Assembly (NCBI GenBank): GCA_947367415.1
Contig: CANBEE010000042.1
Location: forward strand, 1-14,128
DNA: 14,128 bases
From: an uncultured Bacteroidales bacterium
Lineage (GTDB): Bacteria > Bacteroidota > Bacteroidia > Bacteroidales > Bacteroidaceae
Direction: 5' to 3'
The notes under the pieces are model-generated. The model made no database searches, was not told where the DNA came from, and was given only the letters and a program-made list of their open reading frames with translations. Position numbers and translations under genes: made by a program. Position 1 is the first letter of the stretch; the number at the start of each line of letters is the position of its first letter. This document shows positions 7,505 through 14,128 of the stretch, piece after piece.

Positions 7505-8182
7505 CTATTCCTCCTTAGAGTACTGGATAGCCCTATTTAAATAATGTAGGAAAGGATGCGTCTGACGGAACAGTTCGGCCGTGCGCTGAGCCAGATTAGG
7601 TGCACACATAAAGTCTGTGTTAGGAGAATGTACTAGACAGAAGGCCTTCAGGCGCAAATACTCGGCGTACTCCGTCTCGTGCTCAAACCCTTTGGGATTA
7701 CGCTTCAGAGCACCCTCATAGTCGAGTGCGAAGGTAGGCGCCACGGAGCGGACAATGGCATCGAAGTCGCCCTCACCACCGGCAATGTCCTCGCGGATAA
7801 TCTGCAGTGCCTTGGAATCGTGACAATAATCGCCCGTAGCAAGCATATGACCATAGGGATAGCCCTCGCCACCTGTACCCAAATGGAAATAGTAGCCCGA
7901 GTAACCCGATTTTTTGCCACCAGGACAAATGAAAGCCCCCATGTGTATCTTATAAGGACTCTTGTCGGCACTGAAACGCACATCACGATAGATACGGTAG
8001 GTGCAATCCTTGGCTGTGAGCCCAGTGACAGAGTCGTCGAAGCGGGAAATCTCCCCTATAAGTTCATCCACGAAGGAGTTAAACCGAGCCTGCAAAGCCG
8101 TATAGCGAGCCTTGTTGGCCATAAACCACTCTCGACTATTATTCTGCTGCAGTTCCTGAAGGAAGGTAATTATCTCGTTCAT
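7505..8182 (-). CDS. DUF2461 domain-containing protein (TIGR02453 family)
   Basis: This is a cytoplasmic protein of the widespread DUF2461/TIGR02453 family, whose function is not established. The 225-residue length is typical. Family features visible are FLQELQQNNSREWFMANKARY near the N-terminus (Asn followed by Arg-Glu-Trp-Phe), the central block YRIYRDVRFSADKSPYK (about 62-78), the Gly/Tyr-rich GYSGYYFHLG, and NPKGFE with the following LRLKAF toward the C-terminus. No signal peptide or membrane segment is seen. The gene begins 39 bases after recO on the same strand, so it is probably expressed from the recO promoter. The pairing with recO is suggestive but does not prove a role in repair. 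Confidence 0.9.
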   Translation of the reverse strand: MNEIITFLQELQQNNSREWFMANKARYTALQARFNSFVDELIGEISRFDDSVTGLTAKDCTYRIYRDVRFSADKSPYKIHMGAFICPGGKKSGYSGYYFHLGTGGEGYPYGHMLATGDYCHDSKALQIIREDIAGGEGDFDAIVRSVAPTFALDYEGALKRNPKGFEHETEYAEYLRLKAFCLVHSPNTDFMCAPNLAQRTAELFRQTHPFLHYLNRAIQYSKEE

Positions 8183-8221
8183 AAAACTGTTATGTTTTCA
8201 TTAATCATACTGTTGTCTTTG

Positions 8222-8947
8222 TCATCCCATCACATCTTGCAGTACCTCAAGCGAGCGAATGGCCGGGAATGCGGGGATATGTAGTGCATAGTAGCGGGCA
8301 AGATGGCGGATGATGCGGGCACGGTCGTAGCGGCTCATGGCAATGCCAGTCATCGTGGCGTAAGTAGCATCATTGAGCCGGTAGAGAAGCGAGGCATCCA
8401 CACTGCACAGCAGTTCATCAGAGGGAAGCCCCATGACAGTGAAGCGTCCTCGATCAAGGTCGAAAAGCGAACCGTCGGCATACTCCTCGTCATTAGGAGC
8501 AAAACCAAGAAAACGAGCCAACTTGAGCAAAAACACGAGGTGGAAGTTGGCATACCCGTCGGGAGCAGCATCAAGCCATTGCACCGAATGCTCTATATAT
8601 AGATATAGGTCAGTATTCTCAGCCTCATTGCTTAGCGCATGGGCCATAAACTCGGCCAATAGCATCGCCATACTGCGCTTGACCGGGTCGTAAGGTATAT
8701 CTTGCAGAGTAAGCAGCAGGCGTGCCTCCTTCATCCTATGGAGCGTGGCATTCGGCTTGGCATCCCACTGAAAGGAGAGGAACGACAGGGGTTGGAAGAG
8801 GCGAGCACTCAAGCCCGAACGCTTGCTGCGCGAGGCATTGACCATAAAGGCAACATGACCATGCGAAGCAGTAAAAATATGAGCGATGAACGACTTGTCA
8901 TCGTACCTCACCGTGCGCAAAACTATGCCTTTATCGTCAATATACAT
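8222..8947 (-). CDS. recO: DNA repair protein RecO
   Basis: RecO works with RecR (and RecF) to load RecA onto SSB-coated single-stranded DNA at gaps and also anneals strands. The 241 residues include the N-terminal OB fold (about 1-80) starting MYIDDKGIVLRTVRYDDKS, where the GIVLRTV-x-Y-x-(D/E)-x-S pattern is the family signature. A mostly helical C-terminal region follows, with LAEFMAHAL and HLVFLLKLARFLGFAPN. Only one cysteine (CSVDASL) is present where many RecO proteins carry a four-cysteine zinc site, so this one probably does not bind zinc there; this is common in Bacteroidetes. A well-formed promoter lies just upstream, giving a leader of roughly 20 bases. It is the first gene of a two-gene unit with the DUF2461 gene and is divergent from tRNA-Glu. 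Confidence 0.93.
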   Translation of the reverse strand: MYIDDKGIVLRTVRYDDKSFIAHIFTASHGHVAFMVNASRSKRSGLSARLFQPLSFLSFQWDAKPNATLHRMKEARLLLTLQDIPYDPVKRSMAMLLAEFMAHALSNEAENTDLYLYIEHSVQWLDAAPDGYANFHLVFLLKLARFLGFAPNDEEYADGSLFDLDRGRFTVMGLPSDELLCSVDASLLYRLNDATYATMTGIAMSRYDRARIIRHLARYYALHIPAFPAIRSLEVLQDVMG

Positions 8948-8972
8948 TCGTTATTCTCTGTGAAATATACCG

Positions 8973-9003
8973 CAAAGCTACAAAAAATCAGGCATTGGGC
9001 AAA
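8973..9003 (-). promoter_or_regulatory. Predicted Bacteroidetes-type promoter of recO
   Basis: On the minus strand TTTG (9003-9000) is followed after exactly 19 bases by TAGCTTTG (8980-8973), a full match to the -33 and -7 consensus. Transcription should start near 8966, about 19 bases before the recO ATG. Confidence 0.75.
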
Positions 9004-9020
9004 AAAAAAAGTACAAAACG

Positions 9021-9051
9021 TTTGTAGATTCAAAAAAAGTATCTACCTTTG
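9021..9051 (+). promoter_or_regulatory. Predicted Bacteroidetes-type promoter of tRNA-Glu and rpsT
   Basis: TTTG (9021-9024) is followed after 19 bases by TACCTTTG (9044-9051), a full consensus match. The start is expected near 9058, some 45 bases before the tRNA. Its -33 box lies 17 bases from that of the divergent recO promoter, so the two polymerases would bind back to back. Confidence 0.8.
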
Positions 9052-9103
9052 CAACCGCTTTCGAGCAACAAGTCCCGATAACACGGGGCAAACCTAAAAG
9101 GAT

Positions 9104-9175
9104 GGCGCTATCGTCTATCGGCTAGGACGAGAGATTTTCATTCTCTAAAGCGGGGTTCGACTCCCCGTAGCGCTA
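9104..9175 (+). tRNA. tRNA-Glu (anticodon UUC)
   Basis: A complete cloverleaf can be drawn. The acceptor stem GGCGCTA pairs with TAGCGCT (one G-U pair at position 1). The D stem is GTCT/GGAC, the anticodon stem AGAGA/TCTCT around TTTTCAT with anticodon TTC at 9137-9139, the variable loop is four bases, and the T stem CGGGG/CCCCG encloses TTCGACT. The discriminator is A; CCA is not encoded and must be added by the CCA-adding enzyme. It is transcribed together with rpsT, which starts 30 bases downstream. Confidence 0.96.
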
Positions 9176-9205
9176 CAAAGTTAAATTAAAAATAGAAGAT
9201 TAGAA

Positions 9206-9457
9206 ATGGCAAACCACAAATCATCGCTGAAGAGAATCAGACAGACTGAAACCAGAAGATTGCGCAACAGATACTATGCTAAGACCATGCGTAACGCAGT
9301 TCGTAAGCTCCGCGCAACCACTGATAAGGCTGAAGCTCAGGCTATGTACCCCGCTGTTCAGAAGATGTTGGACAAGCTCGCTAAGACAAACAACATCCAC
9401 AAGAACAAGGCTGCAAACTTGAAGTCTAAGCTCTGCGCACACATCGCAAAACTCTAA
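9206..9457 (+). CDS. rpsT: 30S ribosomal protein S20
   Basis: S20 is a primary binding protein of 16S rRNA (5' domain and helix 44) in the small subunit. The 83 residues begin MANHKSSLKRIRQTETRR, the standard S20 N-terminus, and form three basic helices with NNIHKNKAANLKSKL as the C-terminal signature. Codon use is more restricted than in neighbouring genes (for example AAG and CGT/CGC), as expected for a highly expressed ribosomal gene. The start ATG follows an A-rich stretch without a clear Shine-Dalgarno site. No separate promoter is evident in the 30 bases after tRNA-Glu, so a joint tRNA-mRNA precursor is likely. A strong terminator follows 26 bases after the stop codon. Confidence 0.98.
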   Translation: MANHKSSLKRIRQTETRRLRNRYYAKTMRNAVRKLRATTDKAEAQAMYPAVQKMLDKLAKTNNIHKNKAANLKSKLCAHIAKL

Positions 9458-9483
9458 GAGAACCTTATCGCAACATAATCGTA

Positions 9484-9515
9484 GGGGTCGGAAGCATTTC
9501 CGGCCCCTTTGTTGT
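9484..9515 (+). terminator. Intrinsic terminator after rpsT
   Basis: GGGGTCGGAA (9484-9493) pairs with TTCCGGCCCC (9498-9507) around the loop GCAT, giving ten pairs with one G-U. It is followed by the T-rich TTTGTTGT. Confidence 0.88.
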
Positions 9516-9605
9516 CATTCCTCGACGAGAGCAGAATTACGGAAACAGAGAGCAGTTTTTTATCAATTTTTTCGGAATAACTCAGCAATATATCCAATAA
9601 AAAAG

Positions 9606-9613
9606 TATCTTTG
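9606..9613 (+). promoter_or_regulatory. Predicted -7 promoter element of tdh
   Basis: TATCTTTG matches TAnnTTTG. No TTTG is found 19-21 bases upstream (the sequence there is CTCAGC), so this promoter has only the -7 box and may depend on an activator or on the A/T-rich upstream DNA (about 9555-9605). The implied start near 9620 leaves a leader of about 90 bases. Confidence 0.55.
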
Positions 9614-9623
9614 CAGAAGATTC

Positions 9624-9649
9624 GGCCTGCGCAGCGGAAGTGCAAGGCT
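9624..9649 (+). other. Stem-loop at the 5' end of the tdh leader
   Basis: GCCTGCGC (9625-9632) can pair with GTGC-A-AGGC (9640-9648) with one bulged A and one G-U pair, around the loop AGCGGAA; an outer G-U pair (9624/9649) extends it. It sits almost at the predicted transcription start, where it could protect the mRNA or take part in regulation. I do not recognise a known riboswitch. Confidence 0.4.
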
Positions 9650-9710
9650 AGGATTCAAACAGAATAACATGAAATACCTATTTTTATACTAATCTATAGA
9701 ATTCATCAAA

Positions 9711-10736
9711 ATGAAAGCGTTAGTTAAGAAACAGCCCGGAAAGGGCATTTGGATGGAAGAGGTTCCCATGCCTGAGGTGGGTGTGAACGATGTGCTCATC
9801 AAGATTAAGAAGACTGCCATCTGCGGTACCGACCTGCACATTTACAAGTGGGACGAGTGGAGCCAGAAGACCATCAAGACTCCTATGACTATCGGCCATG
9901 AGTATGTAGGCGTAGTAGCCGAGGTTGGTCCTGGTGTACGCAACATCAAGGTTGGCGACCGCGTCACTGGCGAGGGTCATATCGCTTGCGGACACTGCCG
10001 TAACTGCCGCCGTGGTCTGCAGCATATCTGCGAGAACAGCATTGGCGTGGGTGTAAACCGCGATGGAGCTTTTGCCGAGTACCTCAGCATCCCCGAGTCA
10101 AACGTGGTGAAGCTCGACGACCGCATCTCTGACGACATGGCCGCCATCATGGACCCCTTCGGCAACGCTACACATACCGCACTCTCTTTCCCGCTCTTGG
10201 GAGAGGACGTGCTCATCACTGGTGCAGGCCTCATCGGCACCATGGCTACTGCCATCGCCAAGTTTGCAGGCGCCAAGAACATCGTAGTAACTGACCTCAG
10301 CGACTACCGCCTCGATATAGCTAAGAAGATGGGTGCTACCTGTACTGTTAATGCCTCTAAGGGCGAGACCGTACAGGGCGCTATGGACCAGCTCGGCATT
10401 CGCGGCTTCGACGTAGGTCTCGAGATGTCTGGTGCTCCCGTAGCCTTCCGTGAGATGGTAGCCAAGATGTACAACGGCTCCAAGATTGCCCAGCTCGGCA
10501 TCCTGCCCCCTACCACTACGGTAGACTGGAGCGAGATCATCTTCAAGGCCCTCACCATCAAGGGTATCTATGGCCGCGAGATGTGGGAGACATGGTACAA
10601 GATGCAGCAGATGCTCATCTCTGGTCTCGACCTCTCACCCGTCATCACTCACCACTTCCCCATCGCCGATTTTCAGAAGGGCTTCGATGTGATGGAGTCA
10701 GGCCAGTGCGGTAAGGTGGTTCTCGAGTGGGACTAA
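9711..10736 (+). CDS. tdh: L-threonine 3-dehydrogenase, zinc-dependent MDR type
   Basis: Tdh oxidises L-threonine with NAD to 2-amino-3-ketobutyrate, which Kbl then cleaves with CoA to glycine and acetyl-CoA. The 341 residues equal the length of the E. coli enzyme and align with it throughout. The catalytic zinc site is Cys38 (AICGTD), His63 and Glu64 (IGHEYVG). The structural zinc cysteines are 93, 96, 99 and 107. The nucleotide-binding GAGLIG is at 171-176 with Asp195 at the end of the second strand, as expected for NAD. IKGIYGREMWETWYKM and SGLDLSPVITH are Tdh-specific, separating it from other medium-chain dehydrogenases. It has its own promoter element and terminator, so it appears monocistronic; kbl is not adjacent, unlike the common kbl-tdh pair. 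Confidence 0.96.
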   Translation: MKALVKKQPGKGIWMEEVPMPEVGVNDVLIKIKKTAICGTDLHIYKWDEWSQKTIKTPMTIGHEYVGVVAEVGPGVRNIKVGDRVTGEGHIACGHCRNCRRGLQHICENSIGVGVNRDGAFAEYLSIPESNVVKLDDRISDDMAAIMDPFGNATHTALSFPLLGEDVLITGAGLIGTMATAIAKFAGAKNIVVTDLSDYRLDIAKKMGATCTVNASKGETVQGAMDQLGIRGFDVGLEMSGAPVAFREMVAKMYNGSKIAQLGILPPTTTVDWSEIIFKALTIKGIYGREMWETWYKMQQMLISGLDLSPVITHHFPIADFQKGFDVMESGQCGKVVLEWD

Positions 10737-10760
10737 ACCTGCGATTCCAATCACAGCACA

Positions 10761-10793
10761 GGAAGGATTTCTTCGTGAGGTCCTTCCTTTTTT
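10761..10793 (+). terminator. Intrinsic terminator after tdh
   Basis: GGAAGGATTTC (10761-10771) pairs with GAGGTCCTTCC (10777-10787) around TTCGT, eleven pairs with two G-U. Six T residues follow (10788-10793). It ends 39 bases before the GH92 gene. Confidence 0.9.
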
Positions 10794-10832
10794 ATTCATC
10801 ACGCACTCATCCTTTCTTATACACCAACCACC

Positions 10833-13088
10833 ATGCGCACCATCCGCCACCAGCTCCTCCTTCTCCTCCTCTTAACATCCGTCCTGTTCGGCTGCAGCCA
10901 ACCCGAGGCATTGCTTCCTTACATTGACACCCGAGTAGGCACCGCCGCCAGTACCATGCAGACTGCGGGGCGCTTTGGCAAGGGAAGCGAGGAGTACGGG
11001 CAGGTGATACCCGCCGTGCTTGAGCCTCATGGGATGAACTTCTGGACACCGCAGACCACCGACACAGAGCTCAAGTGCCGCGCACCCTACTATTATAAGG
11101 ATACCCTCTTTCAGGGCTTCCGCAATTCGCATTGGATTGTGGGCGGATGCACTCAGGACTATGGCTCCATGACCCTCTTCCCATCCTCCCATCTTCGTGC
11201 CACGCTCCCCGAGCGCCGTGCCACTCCCTTCAGCCATAGCACCGAGGTTGCCACTCCCGCCTACTATGCCGTGAGCCTCGACTCTATGAGCATCCGCGCC
11301 GAGCTCACAGGCCGCTCTCGCAGTGCCATCCTGCGCCTCAGCTACCCCACGGACTCGGCAGCCTACCTCATCGTCAACCCCAACAGCGACGAGGGCGAAG
11401 GATACATCGAGCTCGACACCCTGCGCAAGGAGATACGCGGCTACAACCCCGTACACCGCATCTACCAAGGCAAGGGCAAGGCAGCCGGATATAGCGGGCA
11501 CTTCATCATCCATTACAATCAGGAGCTGGCCGAGTATGGTACCTACCACTACGACACGCTCTTTGCCGGACACACCTCCATTGGCCACGCCCACGGCATA
11601 GGCCTCTACATCCGCTTCAAGCGTCAGCAGACCGATACTCCCATCCTCATCAAGGCTGCCAGTTCCTTCACCGGCACCGACGGAGCCCGCCTCAACCTCC
11701 AAGCCGAGATACCCCATTGGGATTTTGACAAGACACACCGCGAACTCACCGCCATTTGGGAGCAACACCTGTCAAGCGTCACCGTCGATACACGCGACAC
11801 TACAGCCAAACGCAAGTTCTACGGTGCCATGTACCGCACCTCGTTCCTTCCCCACGCCATCAACGACGTAGATGGGCGCTACCCCAACTTTGCTGGCGGT
11901 GACAGCCTGTGCACCACCTCCACCGCCTACTACGATGGTTTTTCGCTGTGGGACACCTATCGTGCCCAGCACCCTCTCATCACCTTGCTGCACCCCACGC
12001 TGAGCGGTCACATGATGCAGTCGCTCGTCGATAAGTACCGCCAAGGCACCTGGCTCCCCATCTTTCCCTGCTGGAATAGCTACACCGCTGCCATGATTGG
12101 CGACCACGCCACGGCAGCCATCGGCGATGCCTATGTCAAGGGCGTGCGCAACTTTGACATCGCCACTGCCTACGAAGCCATGCGCAAGAACGCCTTCACC
12201 ACTCCCTCCACCTATGCCGAATATGCCGATGGCATGGGTCGCCGCGCCCTCACCAGCTACCTCACCTACGGCTACATCCCCGTGGAGGACAGCGTGAAAG
12301 AGGCTTATCACCGTCAGGAGCAGACCTCTCGCACTCTCGAGTATGCCTACGACGATTTTGTGCTTGCCCAGGTGGCTCAGTTGCTTGGGCACACGGCCGA
12401 CCACGACACCCTCATGCTCCGTAGCGAGAACTACCGCTACGTCATCGACCCCACTACAGGCTACGCCAACGGCCGCCATGCCGACGGCCGTTTCCTCTCG
12501 GGCAGCAATCCCTACACCTTCGCCCCCTACATCACCGAGGGAGCCCCCTGCCACTACACCTGGTATGTGCCCCACAATCCTCACGGACTCATGGAGGCCA
12601 TGGGAGGCCGCGACCGCTTCATCAGCAAACTAGACACCCTCTTCTCCGAGCGTCTCTACTGGCACGGCAACGAACCTTGCCATCAGGTTGCCTACCTCTA
12701 CAACTATGCCGGCCAGCCGTGGAAGACGCAGCGCATCGTACGCCACATCCTCGACACCGAGTATGGCGACACGCCCGGCGGACTTGCCGGCAACGATGAT
12801 GCCGGGCAGATGTCGGCCTGGTATATCTTCAGCGCCCTCGGCTTCTATCCCGTATGCCCCGGCACGCCCTACTATCAGATTGGTACACCCACCTTCGAGC
12901 GAGCCACGCTACACCTCGAGAACGGACGCACCTTCACCATCGAGGCCCCGGGCACCAGCAGTGAGCGCCGCTATATCCAATCGGGCACCCTCAACGGGAA
13001 GCCCTACCCCCACACCTACCTCCACCACGACGACATCCTCCAAGGTGGTGTGCTGCGCTTTGTCATGGGCGATACACCCAAGAGATAG
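10833..13088 (+). CDS. Glycoside hydrolase family 92 alpha-mannosidase, lipoprotein
   Basis: GH92 enzymes are calcium-dependent, inverting exo-alpha-mannosidases that trim mannose from N-glycans and yeast mannan in Bacteroidetes. The 751 residues are normal for the family. The N-terminus has a basic start, a Leu-rich core and the lipobox LFGC (Cys21), so the mature protein is membrane-anchored, in the periplasm or at the surface. The N-terminal beta domain includes YIDTRVGT, GQVIPAVLEPHGM and QDYGSMTLFP. The (alpha/alpha)6 catalytic part has FSLWDTYRAQHPL, EGAPCHYTWYVPH (Glu569, fits the catalytic acid region), GNEPCHQVAYLYNYAGQPW and GNDDAGQMSAWY (Asp655/656, fits the base region). PHGMNFWTPQT points to a divergent GH92 group; the linkage cleaved cannot be read. 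No consensus promoter is seen in the 39 bases after the tdh terminator. Confidence 0.95.
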   Translation: MRTIRHQLLLLLLLTSVLFGCSQPEALLPYIDTRVGTAASTMQTAGRFGKGSEEYGQVIPAVLEPHGMNFWTPQTTDTELKCRAPYYYKDTLFQGFRNSHWIVGGCTQDYGSMTLFPSSHLRATLPERRATPFSHSTEVATPAYYAVSLDSMSIRAELTGRSRSAILRLSYPTDSAAYLIVNPNSDEGEGYIELDTLRKEIRGYNPVHRIYQGKGKAAGYSGHFIIHYNQELAEYGTYHYDTLFAGHTSIGHAHGIGLYIRFKRQQTDTPILIKAASSFTGTDGARLNLQAEIPHWDFDKTHRELTAIWEQHLSSVTVDTRDTTAKRKFYGAMYRTSFLPHAINDVDGRYPNFAGGDSLCTTSTAYYDGFSLWDTYRAQHPLITLLHPTLSGHMMQSLVDKYRQGTWLPIFPCWNSYTAAMIGDHATAAIGDAYVKGVRNFDIATAYEAMRKNAFTTPSTYAEYADGMGRRALTSYLTYGYIPVEDSVKEAYHRQEQTSRTLEYAYDDFVLAQVAQLLGHTADHDTLMLRSENYRYVIDPTTGYANGRHADGRFLSGSNPYTFAPYITEGAPCHYTWYVPHNPHGLMEAMGGRDRFISKLDTLFSERLYWHGNEPCHQVAYLYNYAGQPWKTQRIVRHILDTEYGDTPGGLAGNDDAGQMSAWYIFSALGFYPVCPGTPYYQIGTPTFERATLHLENGRTFTIEAPGTSSERRYIQSGTLNGKPYPHTYLHHDDILQGGVLRFVMGDTPKR

Positions 13089-13154
13089 TAGTAAAGTCAT
13101 TATGGGCTATACAGACACCCCTCTTCAATTCTGCAAGCGCTGACTTGTTTTGCT

Positions 13155-14128
13155 CTAATCCGAGTCGTATACGACAAACTCTCCATGCTCGGTAAAACCT
13201 TCAACACGGACATGAAGGTTCTTTGTTTGCTTATTATTGTAAAATGAGATGGAAGCACGCCCCTTTTGATCGGTCTGCACATCGGGATTCCAGTAGATGG
13301 TGCGGCGATAGTCTGCGACATCAGGAAGAGGCATCGAAGAGTAATCTGGACTATAGAATTCGTGAGAGGCGCTGTATCCTTCAAAGTAAGTCTTACGTAC
13401 GCCCTTGTTTGGAAGATAGGGAGGACGTTTGGGGGATTCATCGGTGGAGCAATGTTCTACTACCAAATAGTTGAACGGACTCTTGGTCGGCACATTGGAT
13501 ATAATTTTTCGTCCCAGAAGGTTTGAGTATACTTTTACCCTCTTCGGCATGGTATAAGGCACGTAGTAGGCTCCTCGATACTTGATGAATACAGAATCCT
13601 CTTTTATGACGGTATGGGTAGAGTTGTTCATTCTATTGAGTGAATAGCTGAGGTAAGGGAAATTCAGATAGTAAAGTCGGTGATGTACAATGGTGTCATC
13701 AACTAATCGATAATTCTCATTGGGTATACCGCGGTCAATAATCCAGTTCCACTCTTCCGCATAGTCAATTATCATCTCAGGACAATCTATATAAATGCCG
13801 TCCTCCAACTTCGACTTACGTAATACGGGTTGTGGGAGTCTTATACATGCTGTATCTAAATAGGGATTCTCGCATTTGCTGGCCGTTTCATAGAAACCGA
13901 ACGCCTTTGGTTGAGGCGCAAACGAACGATTGATGACTATTTGGCTATTCCACAGACGGTTTTCCATGTTAGGACGTATCTCTTCCAACTTGATTGTTAG
14001 GGGAATCCTTCCATAGAGCGGTTTGTCAAATATCAAGGCAAAGTTAGCCATGGAGTCACTGTACACCGTGTGATTGACGGCCAAGGTATCATTCTGTAAT
14101 GATATATTGACGGCGAGATGTGGTATCC
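13155..14128 (-). CDS. C-terminal part of a large Bacteroidetes macroglobulin-like/TonB-plug-associated protein, 5' end outside window
   Basis: The frame is open to the right edge; the apparent start at 14084 is a TTG and is probably internal, with residues IPHLAVNISLQND preceding it. About 324 residues are visible. The end, with RRTIYWNPDVQTDQKGRASISFYNN followed by VRVEGFTEHGEFVVYD, is the characteristic closing beta-sandwich of large Bacteroidetes envelope proteins that carry MG2 macroglobulin-like or carboxypeptidase-regulatory domains and sometimes a TonB plug domain. An earlier part, LAVNISLQNDTLAVNHTVYSDSMANFALIFDKPLYGRIPLTI, looks like a beta-domain repeat edge. Enzymatic residues are not evident. 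Codons are richer in A and T than in every other gene here. It converges with the GH92 gene over 66 bases. Family placement is by pattern, so only moderate confidence. Confidence 0.65.
   Translation of the reverse strand, partial: IPHLAVNISLQNDTLAVNHTVYSDSMANFALIFDKPLYGRIPLTIKLEEIRPNMENRLWNSQIVINRSFAPQPKAFGFYETASKCENPYLDTACIRLPQPVLRKSKLEDGIYIDCPEMIIDYAEEWNWIIDRGIPNENYRLVDDTIVHHRLYYLNFPYLSYSLNRMNNSTHTVIKEDSVFIKYRGAYYVPYTMPKRVKVYSNLLGRKIISNVPTKSPFNYLVVEHCSTDESPKRPPYLPNKGVRKTYFEGYSASHEFYSPDYSSMPLPDVADYRRTIYWNPDVQTDQKGRASISFYNNKQTKNLHVRVEGFTEHGEFVVYDSD

Noticed and set aside
7679..8284. Plus-strand open frame of 201 codons across DUF2461 and recO
   Set aside because: It runs antisense to two recognised genes and contains no motif.
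8702..9097. Plus-strand open frame of 131 codons over the recO start and its promoter
   Set aside because: It overlaps recO and both divergent promoters, and the translation has no family resemblance.
9454..9645. Minus-strand open frame of 63 codons over the rpsT terminator and tdh promoter
   Set aside because: It covers the terminator hairpin and promoter box, begins nowhere near a promoter and matches nothing known.
10872..12584. Two long minus-strand open frames opposite the GH92 gene (298 and 270 codons)
   Set aside because: The plus strand encodes a clear GH92 protein over the same span. The antisense translations are Gly/Val/Ala-rich without motifs, an effect of C-rich third positions.
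1..14128. Polysaccharide utilisation locus suggested by GH31 and GH92
   Set aside because: The two glycosidases are 9 kb apart with housekeeping genes between them, and no SusC, SusD, hybrid two-component or anti-sigma/sigma gene is seen.
1..14128. Mobile element, CRISPR array, defence or phage system
   Set aside because: No transposase, integrase, direct-repeat array, att-like repeat around tRNA-Glu, or nuclease/toxin gene could be found; the sequence next to tRNA-Glu is the ordinary rpsT gene.

Overview
The window looks like a chromosomal segment of a member of Bacteroidales (Prevotella/Bacteroides-like), moderately GC-rich. The evidence is a set of Bacteroidetes-type promoters (TTTG, a gap of about 19 bases, then TAnnTTTG), A/T-rich translation starts in place of Shine-Dalgarno sites, Bacteroidetes-restricted families (a DUF4837 lipoprotein and a macroglobulin-like carrier protein), and RlmN, PdxA and GH92 proteins of Bacteroidales type. 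No insertion sequence, phage gene, CRISPR array or rRNA was seen. Most of the window is core housekeeping sequence framed by carbohydrate-degradation genes.

Layout. At the left edge is the 3' part of a GH31 glycoside hydrolase with an added C-terminal ligand-binding-like module (1-1741, +). It converges on ruvA (1801-2403, -) across a 28-base perfect palindrome that contains the ruvA stop codon. From a divergent promoter region next to ruvA runs a five-gene plus-strand cluster: rlmN (23S rRNA/tRNA m2A methylase), a DUF4837 lipoprotein, pdxA (vitamin B6 synthesis), a LicC-like nucleotidyltransferase and an ATP-grasp enzyme. The last two overlap by the four bases ATGA. Converging on this cluster is a minus-strand pair, recO followed by a DUF2461 gene. 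Between recO and tRNA-Glu lie two back-to-back promoters, both with recognisable -33 and -7 boxes. tRNA-Glu(UUC) is followed after 30 bases by rpsT (ribosomal protein S20) and a strong intrinsic terminator. A monocistronic zinc-dependent tdh (threonine 3-dehydrogenase) follows, with its own promoter, a leader hairpin and a terminator. Then comes a GH92 alpha-mannosidase lipoprotein (10833-13088, +). The right edge holds, on the minus strand, the C-terminal part of a large Bacteroidetes protein that resembles macroglobulin/TonB-plug-associated proteins and is visibly more A/T-rich than its neighbours.

How the genes fit together. ruvA and recO are homologous-recombination genes; rlmN, tRNA-Glu and rpsT serve translation. 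The two glycosidases, GH31 and GH92, are degradative enzymes, but no SusC/SusD pair or regulator is present, so a polysaccharide utilisation locus cannot be claimed. The least explained element is the translationally coupled nucleotidyltransferase/ATP-grasp pair behind pdxA. Its product cannot be read from sequence, and it is the best candidate here for an undescribed small biosynthetic step. I found nothing that amounts to a convincing new defence or mobile system.
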